Origin: Streptomyces fulvorobeus | GTDB taxonomy: Bacteria; Actinomycetota; Actinomycetes; Streptomycetales; Streptomycetaceae | Length of the DNA stretch: 64,000 nucleotides | Assembly: GCF_013167895.1 (NCBI RefSeq) | Contig: NZ_BLWC01000001.1 | Coordinates: 6,324,001 to 6,388,000, forward strand | Direction: 5' to 3' | In this document: positions 44,319 to 53,852 of the stretch, in pieces | Layout of the letters: each line of letters starts with the position of its first letter | Numbering within the stretch: the first letter of the stretch is position 1 | Notes under the pieces: generated by a model | The model's database searches: none | The model's input: the letters and a program-made list of their open reading frames with translations, nothing else | What the model was told of the DNA's origin: nothing | Position numbers and translations under genes: made by a program

Positions 44319-45929
44319 ATGGTTCTGACTGTGCGCGAGGTACTGCTCAGGCTGGAAGAGCTGCTCTTCCTGGCGGATCCGGGGATCAGGGTGGAGTCGG
44401 TGGAGGACGATGGCGAGGTAATCCGAGTTGGTGCCAGATGCCGGACGGCCGGGGCGCGGTGCCCAGGCTGCGGAAGCTGGTCGAGGCGGGTGCACGGCTC
44501 TTACCTGCGGTTTCCCGCTGACCTCCCTGTGGCAGGACGGCGGGTGGTTCTGCGGCTTCGTGTCCGGCGCTTCACGTGCGAAGACATCTCCGGCGGACGG
44601 CGGACGTTCGTCGAGCAGGTTGCCGGCCTGACCCGGCGGTACAGTCAGCGGACCGAACGGATGCGGTCGGTGCTGGCCGAGGTCGGCCTCGCCTTGGCCG
44701 GTCGCGCCGGTGCCCGGCTGGCCGATGTCTTCGGGGCGAGGGTCAGCCGGAACACGGTCCTGCGGCTGGTCAGCGCTCTCCCGGAGCCCCAGCCACAGGA
44801 CCCGCGTGTGGCCGGCGTCGACGAGTACGCGATGCGAAAGGGCCGTGTCTACGGGACCGTGCTGGTCGACGTCGAGACTCGCAGGCCGGTTGACCTACTG
44901 CCGGATCGCGAGGCAAGCAGTGTCGCGGCCTGGCTGGCCGATCACCCGGGGATCGAGGTCGTCTGCCGCGACCGCGCCCCTTACTTTGCCGAGGGTGCCA
45001 GGATCGGGGCACCCACCGCGGTCCAGGTCGCTGACCGATTCCACCTCTGGCGCAACCTCGGCGAAGCGGCCGAGCGGTGCGTCGCCCATCACCGCGCGTG
45101 CCTCCGTGCGACCTTCGCCGAGCCGGCGCCGGAGAAGGCTCCGGCTCCGGAACCGGCCGAGAGTGGGTCGCCATGGCCCACCGGGCACCGTTTCGCCGAC
45201 CGCACCCGCGCCAAGCACGCCACCGTCCACCCGCTGCTGGCCGCCGGCCACAGCCGACGCGCGATTCAGCGACAGCTCGGCATGACCTACCGCACCGTCC
45301 AACGGCTGGCCGACGCCGCAAGGCCGGAAGACCTGTTCCAGGGACAGTGGCAGAACCGCAGGACCAAGCTCGACGACTTCAAGCCCTACCTGCACGGGCG
45401 ATGGGCCGAGGGCTGCACGAACGCCTGGACCCTCTGGGAAGAGATCAAGACTCACGGCTACACCGGCGGCTACGGAGCCGTCCCCGCCCACCTCCAGCCG
45501 TTCCGGACATCCCCGACCGCGCCTGCGGCCCGTCCGCCGTCCCCACGCACGGTCACCGGATGGATCCTGACTCACCCCGACACCCTGCCGGAGAGCGAGC
45601 GTCTGAAGCTCACATCCGTTCTCGCCGGCTGCCCTGAACTCGATGCCCTCACCGGGCACGTCCGCGCGTTCGGGAAGATGCTCACCCAGCTCCAGGGCGA
45701 CCAGCTCCCGCAATGGATCAAGGAGGTTCGCGCCGACGACCTGCCCAGCCTCCACACCTTCGTGAACGGCATCGAACGGGATCTCGCCGCTGTCACCGCC
45801 GGCCTGACACTGCCGTGGAGCCCCGGCATCGTCGAAGGACACGTAAACCGGATCAAAATGATCAAGCGCCAGATGTACGGCCGGGCCGGCTTCGGCCTCT
45901 TGCGGAAACGAGTCCTGCTGGCATCCTGA
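44319..45929 (+). CDS. ISL3-family transposase, intact
   Basis: 536 residues from MVLTVREVLLRLEELLF. N-terminal zinc ribbon CRTAGARCPGCGSWSRRVHG, HTH region QVAGLTRRYSQRTERMRSVL, and the DDE core: AGVDEYAMRKGRVYGTVLVD (first Asp), TAVQVADRFHLWRNLGEAAE (second Asp) and TLPWSPGIVEGHVNRIKMIK (Glu), ending RAGFGLLRKRVLLAS. Full length with no disruption, so this is the youngest element here and possibly mobile. An upstream in-frame ATG at 44298 is less likely. Clear terminal repeats were not found by eye. Confidence 0.93.
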   Translation: MVLTVREVLLRLEELLFLADPGIRVESVEDDGEVIRVGARCRTAGARCPGCGSWSRRVHGSYLRFPADLPVAGRRVVLRLRVRRFTCEDISGGRRTFVEQVAGLTRRYSQRTERMRSVLAEVGLALAGRAGARLADVFGARVSRNTVLRLVSALPEPQPQDPRVAGVDEYAMRKGRVYGTVLVDVETRRPVDLLPDREASSVAAWLADHPGIEVVCRDRAPYFAEGARIGAPTAVQVADRFHLWRNLGEAAERCVAHHRACLRATFAEPAPEKAPAPEPAESGSPWPTGHRFADRTRAKHATVHPLLAAGHSRRAIQRQLGMTYRTVQRLADAARPEDLFQGQWQNRRTKLDDFKPYLHGRWAEGCTNAWTLWEEIKTHGYTGGYGAVPAHLQPFRTSPTAPAARPPSPRTVTGWILTHPDTLPESERLKLTSVLAGCPELDALTGHVRAFGKMLTQLQGDQLPQWIKEVRADDLPSLHTFVNGIERDLAAVTAGLTLPWSPGIVEGHVNRIKMIKRQMYGRAGFGLLRKRVLLAS

Positions 45930-45937
45930 CGAAACCG

Positions 45938-46435
45938 TCACGAGCTCTGCTGGAGCCGCTCCGCAGCCTGAGCAGGGGTGTCATAGTAGCCAGGCCGAGC
46001 CAGCAGGACCGAGTTGAAGTAATAGCCCTGCTCTTCCTCCGGCTCCTCGTCGGCTGCGAACGGACGCCAGAAGCTCAACAGCAAGTCCGGGGCGATGAAT
46101 GAAGCATCGTCGTCAGGATCTTCCTCGATCGAGGTGAACTCCCCGACGCGCCGGACAACCTCTCGGGCCGGAAGCGCGAATATGTCCACACCCTGGAACA
46201 AGACTCGGTCCGTCTGGGACGACGGCCTTCCCAGCTCGGTGGCTTCAAGCATGTCGCGCACGCAGTGGATGCTGATCATCAGCCCACTGGGACGGGAGAT
46301 GTGCTGCCCCGGCCGATCAGACTCCGAAATCGTAGAGAGATCGCGGAGCGAGTCCAGCGCCGTATTGGCCGCGTGTTGAGTCATACCGATTCGCAACGGG
46401 CCAACGCCGGTCGGTGGGGCGAGGTCGAAGTCCAT
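45938..46435 (-). CDS. Hypothetical acidic protein
   Basis: ATG 46435 gives 165 residues: MDFDLAPPTGVGPLRIGMTQ, PSGLMISIHCVRDMLEATEL, VDIFALPAREVVRRVGEFTS, FIAPDLLLSFWRPFAADEEP and LLARPGYYDTPAQAAERLQQ. Well-formed cytosolic protein that I recognise only as a recurrent Streptomyces hypothetical family. The ISL3 element ends 8 bp beyond its stop. Confidence 0.7.
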   Translation of the reverse strand: MDFDLAPPTGVGPLRIGMTQHAANTALDSLRDLSTISESDRPGQHISRPSGLMISIHCVRDMLEATELGRPSSQTDRVLFQGVDIFALPAREVVRRVGEFTSIEEDPDDDASFIAPDLLLSFWRPFAADEEPEEEQGYYFNSVLLARPGYYDTPAQAAERLQQSS

Positions 46436-47032
46436 GCGGGCATGATCCCAAACGGCTCTGTCAACGAGCCACGAAGGGCCATCCGGTCCCGACAGGTTAC
46501 AGAGCGTAAGAGCTCCACAAAGTGGGACCAGAACCCATTCTCGTGGACAGAGCCACCCACCGCGATGTTCATCGGATGGAGTGGACTCCACTCTCCGGTG
46601 AGCAGCGGCCGGTGGGGGAGTACACGACATCGCGGCACCCGGTGCGTGCTCGCCTCGGTGGCGCGCGCCGGGTGGGGACGATGTTCGGCATCGGGCGCAC
46701 CGCGCGCGCCGACGATGTCGTGGTTCACGCCGGTGCCGACGCGCTTCCCGATCACCGCACCGTGGCGCGCGCTGGCGCGCCATCGGGTGCGTCGATTCTT
46801 CGTGCGGCGCACCCGCCGATTCGGGCCGGTGCGCACGACCCGGCCGGGACGCGCGCCCGTTGGCGGCACCAGGGTCTGAATCCTTGGGACGCGCACGAGG
46901 TTGATGACAGACCGGTTGCCTGTGATGTCAGTCGCCCCCACGAGACACTTCGAGGCGTTCCGCTCCCAGGGGCTGCGTCCCCGGGAGCGGAACGGAGCCC
47001 GCGCTGTCGGTGGTGGCTGGGAGGCTGGTCGG
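46436..47032. other. 597-bp stretch without a supported gene
   Basis: Open frames on both strands have arginine-rich, low-information translations. No domain, repeat or operator was found. Confidence 0.4.
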
Positions 47033-47140
47033 ATGAACGCCGATGACGAGCAGCTGCTGCGCGGCCGGGTGTACGGCCACGATCACTACGCCCCCAACCC
47101 GGGCCCGCTCCCGCACCAGACGTACGCCGTGCTCGTCAGG
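47033..47140 (+). pseudogene. 5' fragment of a small hypothetical gene
   Basis: ATG 47033 with GGGAGG 8 nt upstream begins MNADDEQLLRGRVYGHDHYA, PNPGPLPHQTYAVLV, which looks like the conserved start of a small Streptomyces family. After that the frame becomes non-descript and runs antisense into the cupin gene, so the remainder is probably lost. Confidence 0.4.
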
Positions 47141-47346
47141 GTTTGGGACCGCCCGCCGGGTGCGCTTCGCCTCCCGCCGGGCCAGGCAGAGCTCCGTCAG
47201 CACCCATCAGGCGCCCGTGTCGCCGTCCAGGTCGCAGGCACGCGCGGACGTAGTTCACTCGGGCCGGCCGGCGATATCACGGCTGACATCGGCTCCGCTT
47301 CCACTGCGGGGGCATGGATCCCGTGTTCGCCGGGTGCGGCGGGGGT

Positions 47347-47778
47347 TCAACCGGCCCCGACGGGAAGGGTTCCGATGCGCTGTTCCAACCAGGTCGGCAG
47401 GTCCAGGAGTCGGACCCCTTCCTGTTCGTTCGGGTCGGTCCGTGCGACCAGGCACACCATGTCCTGGGCGCCGTTGTTGACCGGCAGGTGGGGTGTGTCG
47501 GCGGGGATGTGGACGTAGTCGCCCGCGCGCAGGGCTACGTGCTCGGTGAGGTCGGGCCCGTGCCAGACCTCGACCTGGCCGGACTGGATGAAGATGGCTG
47601 ACTCGTGTCCCTCGTGAAGGTGAGGGCGGCCGCGGGTGCCGGCGGGCATCACCAGCTGGTGCAGGCACAGCCGTTCGGCCCCGGTGGACTGCGCACTCAC
47701 GCCTGCCCCGAATACGCCGCCCTGGACGCCCTCGTAGTGCCCGGTCCGCACCACGGTGCACTGCCTGTGATCGGTCAT
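47347..47778 (-). CDS. Cupin-domain protein
   Basis: A 143-residue single-domain cupin. Motif 1 is GRPHLHEGHESAIFIQSGQV (metal-binding His x2 and Glu) and motif 2 is AGDYVHIPADTPHLPVNNG (His). Probably binds a divalent metal; small-molecule binding or isomerase roles are typical. Intact, monocistronic. Confidence 0.88.
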   Translation of the reverse strand: MTDHRQCTVVRTGHYEGVQGGVFGAGVSAQSTGAERLCLHQLVMPAGTRGRPHLHEGHESAIFIQSGQVEVWHGPDLTEHVALRAGDYVHIPADTPHLPVNNGAQDMVCLVARTDPNEQEGVRLLDLPTWLEQRIGTLPVGAG

Positions 47779-47955
47779 ACGCGCAGTACAACAGCAGGCT
47801 CTGGGTGTTCGAGCGGTTCACGCCAGCCTGATCATGTGTGCCAGCGCAGGGCGGTGGCGGTCGGCGGCACAGTCGGCGCAACGCCGACAGGCGTACGCAC
47901 CAGTGGGACGGGAGATGCCGGGACGCGGCTCCGAAGCCTGGAACCGGCCGGGGCT

Positions 47956-48618
47956 TCAGGTGAACAGGTGGAGGCGTTGAGGCCTTCGACGCAGGGCGAT
48001 GCGGTACAAGGTCACCTCTCCTCGCAGGAACAGGAGCTCGCAGGTGTTGAGGTAGAGGCGGTAGCGCTGGTAGGTGCCCGCGCCCGCTGTCTTCTCGGCC
48101 TGTGCCCGTGCGGTAAGGGGCCGTGCCGACCAGGCGCGCAGAGTGCGGATGTAGTCCTGGGGGGGCGTTGTCTCCATCGCGGCCACGTCATTGCCGTGCG
48201 CAACCTCCGTCAGCAGGAACGTGCCCACCTGCCGCACCGAGGTGAAGTCACCCATGTTCCGCGTCCAGGTCCCGTCCGGGCCTTGGAGGGCGCCCAGGAA
48301 CAGGTTGTAGTGGATGGTGGCCACCGCTGCCAGTGTCGGATCGACGAAGGCCAGCCACTCGTGCAGAGAGGCCAGCCGCACCGGATTGCGCACGGGCTCC
48401 AACCGGGCCCCAAGGGCCTCACCGACCAGCCGCAGTCGCTCATACACCCACCGCAAGTGCTCATCGGCCGAAGAGTGCGAACGACGCCGGAACTCCTCAC
48501 CGGACAACAACTGCCGCCACGGCTCGTGCCATTCCTCCCATTCGTCGAACACCGCCTGCCGGAGAACCTCGGACACATCCGCCGCCGGAACCACATCTGC
48601 CAACGCACTTGCACTCAT
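47956..48618 (-). pseudogene. Chimeric gene: acyl-CoA dehydrogenase/oxidase N-part joined to a methyltransferase tail
   Basis: ATG 48618 starts MSASALADVVPAADVSEVLR. Then come LHEWLAFVDPTLAAVATIHY, NLFLGALQGPDG and VRQVGTFLLTEVAHGNDVAA-METT, typical of the N-terminal half of acyl-CoA oxidase/dehydrogenase flavoproteins (LTEVGHG...xETT). Directly after ETT the sequence changes to YIRTLRAWSARPLTARAQAE and YRLYLNTCELLFLRGEVTLY-RI, which resembles the C-terminus of cyclopropane-synthase-like methyltransferases. A deletion seems to have fused two genes in frame. Probably non-functional. Confidence 0.6.
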
Positions 48619-49123
48619 GCCCGGCCCACGAACCCCCCACCACCCGGACACGCATGACCGCCGGGCCCGGGTGTCTGCAGGACGGCGCGGCACTCGGAGT
48701 ACGGGGGGCAGGTCATGGACGGCCAGCGAGGCGATGTCGAAACAGCATCAGATGCGCGGAGATCTTCGCGGCCACGCGGGCTCCGTCGTGGACGTCCGGC
48801 ACCGTCCTTGCTGAGTACGCGGTACGCCCCACCCCGGAGTGATCAGTCGGATGGTCACTATTGCCAGTCAGAGCCCCACCGGTTGGCCACCCCGGACCGC
48901 GGGCCCGTACTGCCGGGGGAGCTGCTCGGCAACCACGAAGCTCGGCTGATCCAGCGCCGGACGCACCACGTCCCCTGTTCGCCGAGCGGCCTCACGGTGG
49001 TGAGCGCTGCAGACGAGCGGTCTGAGCCGGGAGGACCCCCGCGATCTGCCCTACTGTTCGGTCCTGGTTTCTTGCCAGCGCATCGCCGTTGCGATGCTGT
49101 CGGCCACGCGATGGTGCGCAGGG
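48619..49123. other. 505-bp stretch without a supported gene
   Basis: No domain-bearing frame; some open frames are antisense shadows. Nothing regulatory stands out. Confidence 0.4.
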
Positions 49124-50014
49124 TTACCGGGCGAGTATGTGGCCGTCGTCGGGTCGGTGGTCGCGAGAGCCGCGCAGGTCGGCGGTGACGTAGGTGCGTT
49201 GCAGCCAGCGGTCGGCTCCGTCGTAGCGGGGGTGGAAGGCGGTGCGGCCGTGGACAGTGACGCGGTTGTCGAGGATGACGAGGTCGCCGGGTGTCAGGTG
49301 CAGGGTGTGGGCAGTTGCCTCGCAGGCGTGGCCGAATTCGGTCAGGGCTGTGGCGGCTTGGGGGGTGAGCGGGGTGGTGACGAGTTGGGCCATGCGTATG
49401 TCGGGGTCCTCGACGGCTCCGGAGAGCACCGTGCGGGGCTTGGCGTCCGGCTCACTGGCGGCGGGGCCGAAGGAGGGGGGTGGGGTGGTGCGGAATTCCG
49501 GTGTGAACAGGGCCTGGCGGCTGGCGGGCGTCAGGTGCGGTAGTGCCTGGCGGATGCCGGCGATGCACATGCCGGCACGTCGGTCGTGGTCGGCGCGCAG
49601 GCACAGGAAGACGACGTAGTCGGGCGGGTGGGGGTGGAAGCCGTTCTCGGTGTGGAAGGACAGCGGAACCGATCCGGCATTGCCGTGGAAGGTCTCCTGC
49701 CCGGGCACGGGTACGACGTCCTGTATGAGGGCACCGGATTTCTCCGCAAGATAGGCGATGGGCTCCCCGAGACCGCAGGCCACCATGGTGAGCATCGCGG
49801 CCGCGATGGTGGCCTGGCGCTGGACCGAGCCCGGTTCCGCGGGTGTCGCGGGCAGGGCCTCCTGCCCGGCGGGCAGGCCGCTGATGACCAGGGTGCCTGT
49901 CGGGCCGGAATGCCTTCGAAACCGGCGCACCTGGCGGCGCACTCTAGGTGGAAGTTCCTCCCAGGCGTCGCGGGCGCGTCCCACCCATTCGTGACTGTCG
50001 ACCTGGTGGTTCTC
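49124..50014 (-). pseudogene. TauD/clavaminate-synthase-like Fe(II)/2OG dioxygenase, 5'-truncated
   Basis: The conserved region starts about WVGRARDAWEELPPRVRRQV and includes TGTLVISGLPAGQEALPATP, the iron-binding LSFHTENGFHPHPPDYVVFL (HTE, the HxE variant of clavaminate synthase and amino-acid beta-hydroxylases), and LTPGDLVILDNRVTVHGRTA with the distal His and the 2OG-binding Arg nearby. Homologues usually have a further 20-40 N-terminal residues; upstream of about 50010 the similarity ends and an unrelated plus-strand gene piece begins. Probably once part of a peptide-tailoring pathway. Confidence 0.72.
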
Positions 50015-50025
50015 TCCGGTGCACA

Positions 50026-50482
50026 GGGTGCGGGCAAGGTGCTCGCCCTCGCCGGCCTCGGCCTGCTCACCCGCTACGAGCCGATCGGGCTGCCCGACCG
50101 CACCCACATCACCGACGCGGTCACCGTCTTCTGGCTGTTCGCCCTGGGATGGGCGGCGGCGCGGACCCGTACGCTGTGGCAGCGGCTGGTGGTGACGGTC
50201 GCGGGCCTCGCCACGGTGCCGGGCACTCGCCGACTCAACCAGCTCGCGGGGCTGCTCGCCGGCAGTTCGCTCGCGATCTACCTGACCCACTGGCAGATCT
50301 ACCCCATCTTCGACCAGATCTCGCAGCCGCTGGCGCTGGCGATCTCCCTGGCCTTCGGCGTCGCGTACGCGTGGGGGACGGCAGTGCTGATCCGGCGCGT
50401 GCCGGAGTTCGTCGAATCCGTCAGACGCGGGCAAGCCGCGCTGCACCCAAGGACACGTCGAAGCAGTCGCACCGGATGCTGA
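50026..50482 (+). pseudogene. Acyltransferase-3-like membrane protein, C-terminal fragment
   Basis: The plus frame has PDRTHITDAVTVFWLFALGW, RLVVTVAGLATVPGTRRLNQ, LAGLLAGSSLAIYLTHWQIY and LALAISLAFGVAYAWGTAVL, i.e. the last helices of a family-3 membrane acyltransferase (LAGxSLxIYLxHW). Its first two thirds are missing, replaced by the head-to-head dioxygenase fragment, which marks a deletion or inversion junction near 50,000-50,025. Confidence 0.65.
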
Positions 50483-51041
50483 CGCTCTGGTAGGCAAACC
50501 AGTCGCGGTCGGCGGGCACCCCTGCGAGGCCCTGGGCGTGGTCGTGCTGCCACGGTCCGCGCCGACCCTCGCCGTCCCGGGCGCACGGCCCTGCCCGTGC
50601 GGGAACACCTGTACGCGGTGGAGACGAAGCAAGACGGCCTGCGGTCCGCGCCGGCTGCGGGACGCATCACGGCTGTGGGCCTCGCTCAGGGCCGCGGAGC
50701 CACTTGAGGGCCGCGACAGGCTGTGGGAGCATCCGCGGTCTCGCGCTCGATGATTTCGAGGCGGTTCTTGAGCCGGTAGCCGGAGCCGTTGAGGGCAACG
50801 CCTTCGCAGTGGCGCAGGAGGCAACTGAGATCGCGGTAACGGGGACTTGGCCGCCGAAGACCTGGCCTCCTTCGCCGAAGCTCTTGCGCGAGGTGCGGGT
50901 GATGGAGTCCCTTCTCGGAGCGCGTGGAGAGGGTCGGGCACCGAATGTTCCCTCGGTGCGCCCCGGGTCATAGGCGCTGTTCGGCGAAGTTGCAGGCGAG
51001 GCGCGCGGGTGAATTGGGACTGTCCGCGGTAGGCATTCTGC
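50483..51041. other. 559-bp stretch without a supported gene
   Basis: A minus-strand peptide near 50720-50840 (LSCLLRHCEGVALNGSGYRL then KNRLEIIERE) reads like real coding sequence but has no start or stop context and was not recognised. Nothing else. Confidence 0.35.
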
Positions 51042-51512
51042 GTGCAGACCTTTCTCCCGTACTCCGATTTCACCAGATCCGCCGCGGCCCTGGACCGATC
51101 ACGTCTGGGCAAGCAGCGGGTCGAGGCCCTCCAGGTGCTGCGTGGTTTGACCGTGCCCGGCTACGGATGGCGGCATCATCCCGCGGTACGTATGTGGCTC
51201 GGCTACGAGGAAGCGCTGACCCGCTACGGCCTCGACGTATGCGCGGTGTGGGTGGCCCAGGGGCGCGCCGACACCTGCGCCGGCACGCTCCTCGCCGACT
51301 TCACCCGGCACCGCCCCGGCGCCGTCGTTCGCGGCCAGGAACAGCTGGCCAGCGGCGGTGAGTTGCCGCCCTGGCTGGGGGATCCCGCCTTCCACCGCAG
51401 CCATCGGTCGGCACTGGTGCGCAAGGCGCCGGAGATGTATGCCTCGCTCTTCCCGGGCGTCCCCGATGATCTGCCTTACGTCTGGCCTGCCTCCGACCGA
51501 GGCGCTTCGTAA
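51042..51512 (+). CDS. MSMEG_6728-family protein (pyrimidine-dimer glycosylase-like)
   Basis: 156 residues from GTG 51042: MQTFLPYSDFTRSAAALDRS, RLGKQRVEALQVLRGLTVPG, YGWRHHPAVRMWLGYEEALT, LPPWLGDPAFHRSHRSALVR and the C-terminus FPGVPDDLPYVWPASDR. These are the landmarks of a conserved actinobacterial family related to phage T4-type pyrimidine-dimer DNA glycosylases (Thr/Arg/Lys/His-rich active region RLGKQR...HHP). Intact; a repair role is inferred from the family. Confidence 0.85.
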   Translation: MQTFLPYSDFTRSAAALDRSRLGKQRVEALQVLRGLTVPGYGWRHHPAVRMWLGYEEALTRYGLDVCAVWVAQGRADTCAGTLLADFTRHRPGAVVRGQEQLASGGELPPWLGDPAFHRSHRSALVRKAPEMYASLFPGVPDDLPYVWPASDRGAS

Positions 51513-51753
51513 CCTTGGCATGTCCGCTCACCCGGATGTCCCACTGTCCGTGGACAGGTCCCGGCGGGACGGGCAGGTTGCGCCGGAGGTCTGCCTCGGG
51601 TCCACCACTGTTCTTTGTCCCTGCGTGGGCGGGCTGCTCCGGGCTCCGAGGGCCGGGAAAGGGTCGGGATCAAGTCGGCGGAAGGGAGGAGACTGGGGAG
51701 GGCGCGGCTGGTGGTTGGCGGCGTGGTGGTGTGCCGAGGAGAGGGTGCTGGCT

Positions 51754-53008
51754 GTGGATGAGCGGAACTGTGATGGCCGGCGGATGCTGGAGGGTCTGCT
51801 GGCCGCCAGTCACCTGATGCCGTTGGAGCTGCTGCCCGCGCGGTTGGCGGAGCATGCGGCAGCGGCGGGCTTGTCCGAGGTACTGATCTACGTCGGGGAT
51901 TTGCAGCGCAACGTGTTGCGGCTGCTGACCGGTCATGGCGAGGACGCGGGCCAGGCAGCGGACGGTGAGGAAGCCGAGCTGAGGATCGAGGGGACGCTGC
52001 CTGGGCGGGCCTACCAGTACAGCGAAGTCCTGGCCGATGGAACGGCCGGTGCGGGTGAGTACCGGTGGTGGGTGCCTCTGCTGGACGGCACCGAACGCCT
52101 GGGCGTCCTGCGCGTCACCACCTGCGCGGACGGCGGGCGCATCCGGCAGGACATGACCGCGCTGGCATCTCTCGTCGCGCTGATACTGGTCAGCAAGCGA
52201 GGGCACAGCGACTCCTTCGCCCGTCTGACGCGCGCCGAGCCGATGAACATCGCCGCGGAGATGCAGTGGCATCTGATGCCGCCGCGCACCTACGCCGACG
52301 GGCGGGTGGTGGTCGCAGCGGCGATGGAGCCGGCCTACCGCATCAGCGGGGACGCGTTCGACTACGCGATGGCCGGTCCGGTCGTGCACCTGTCGATCTT
52401 CGACGCGATGGGTCACGACACCGCTGCCGGGCTGACGGCGAACCTTGCCATGGCCGCCTGCCGCAATTCCCGCCGCCAGGGAGCCGGTCTGGCGGAGATC
52501 ACCGAGCGGATCGAGCAGGCTTCGATCGAGCAGTACGGGCAGAAGCGCTACGTGACCGGGATCCTGGCCGACCTGAACACCAGCACCGGTGTCCTGACGT
52601 GGGTCAACCGCGGTCACCACCCGCCGGTGATCATCCGGCAGGGTCGCTGGGGCAGCGACCTGCACTGCCGGCCGGCTCACCCGATGGGCACCGGCCTGGG
52701 GCTGAAGACCGTGCTGTGCCGGGAACAGCTGGAGCCGGGTGACCGGATCGTGCACCGACGGGATCACCGAAGCCCGCGGCCTGGGCGACGCGGAGTTCGG
52801 CCTGAAGCGGTTCACCGACTTCCTCATCCGCCATCACGCCGACGGGCTGCCCGTGCCCGAGACGCTGCGCCGGCTCATCCACGCGGTCCTGGAGTGCCAC
52901 CATGGGCAGCTGGAGGACGACGCCACCGTGCTGTTCTGCGAATGGCTCGGCCCCGACCCGAACAGCATCGGTGCCGCACAGGCCCTGCCCGGGCTCACCC
53001 CGCCATGA
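51754..53008 (+). pseudogene. SpoIIE-type PP2C phosphatase, small deletion near the C-terminus
   Basis: GTG 51754 has GAGGAGAGG 9 nt upstream (MDERNCDGRRMLEGLLAASH). A GAF-like N-terminal domain is followed by the SpoIIE/PP2C core: NIAAEMQWHLMPPRTYADGR, AYRISGDAFDYAMAGPVVHL (GDxFD metal Asp), SIFDAMGHDTAAGLTANLAM, GVLTWVNRGHHPPVIIRQG. After LEPGDRIV the expected LYTDG lacks about 5 nt, so the final catalytic region TDGITEARGLGDAEFGLKRF continues only in another frame, to 53008. As sequenced it is inactive. It precedes a STAS-domain gene, a usual partner. Confidence 0.82.
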
Positions 53009-53055
53009 GCACCCGTCCGGTCTTGCATCCGGGAGCCAGCGAAGGAGCGCCCACC

Positions 53056-53215
53056 GTGAGCACCGACCTGCACGTGAGCATCCGGGAAACGCGGGCTGAT
53101 CTCGTGCTGGCTGCCACCAGGGGCGTCCTGGACCTGCACACCGCGCCCGCGCCTCACGAGCAGGCCACCACTGTCTTGCACGCACACCCGGTCGTGGCGC
53201 TGGAGTCGTCCACTC
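53056..53215 (+). pseudogene. STAS-domain anti-sigma antagonist, cut by IS5 debris
   Basis: GTG 53056 has GAAGGAG 8 nt upstream and reads VSTDLHVSIRETRADLVLAA, TRGVLDLHTAPAPHEQATTV, LHAHPVVALESS. This is the first half of a SpoIIAA/RsbV-type STAS domain; the phospho-Ser segment (FCDSSGL in homologues) is missing. After about 53215 the sequence is unrelated and leads into an IS5 remnant. Confidence 0.7.
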
Positions 53216-53291
53216 AACCGAACCCCGGCGGGCACGCGACCGGCCTCACACGCAGCTGGCATCTGTCCACTAGGCGGCACTGTTTCTCGGA

Positions 53292-53490
53292 TCATGTTCG
53301 GAGCCAGGCAACGAGGGCTGCGAGTGTGACGGTGCCGAGGCAGCTGTAGGCGCGGTTCTCGTAGCGAGTGGCGACGGGGTGGAACCCTTTCAGACGGTCG
53401 CTGGCGTGTTCGACGGTGTCGCGTTTCTTGTAGCGCTCGCTGTCGAAGCTGGTGGGCCGGCCGACACCGGCCCGGGGCACGGATACCTAG
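53292..53490 (-). pseudogene. IS5-family transposase C-terminal remnant
   Basis: The minus frame GRPTSFDSERYKKRDTVEHA, SDRLKGFHPVATRYENRAYS and CLGTVTLAALVAWLRT-stop is the standard IS5 end (YKxRxxVE...RLKxxRxxATRYxKxA...W). No N-terminal part. 53491-53852 holds no supported gene; it is the left margin of the polyketide cluster. Confidence 0.82.
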
Positions 53491-53852
53491 GTCCGCATCC
53501 GCCGCGCCCACGCAGGTACGGCGGAAAATCGCGTTGGTTCCGGTGCCCGCACTGTCGAGTACCTGGACAGCGCCACGCGAGAGGTCGATCACCGAGACGC
53601 GGAGTCGTCACGGAACGACCGCCACTGATCCGGTACGGCTGACCGGGACGTCGTCCGCTTTCCGATCAACGAGTTCGGTTGCCTAGTTGGCCAAGCAAAG
53701 GCGGACCGCAGCCCCGTTCACCGGCACGGTGGGCGGCCCGCTGCCGTACGGCAGCGGGATCTTGGGCGAGGTCGCAACGGCCGTGTCCGACAGAGCGTTC
53801 TCCGCACTCGCCGGGAACTTGGCCCCTCCTTGAGGCCGCGCACTGCTCTGCG

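Noticed and set aside
46436..47032. Plus- and minus-strand open frames of 170-200 codons
   Set aside because: Arginine-rich, no domain, mutually overlapping; neither could be supported over the other.
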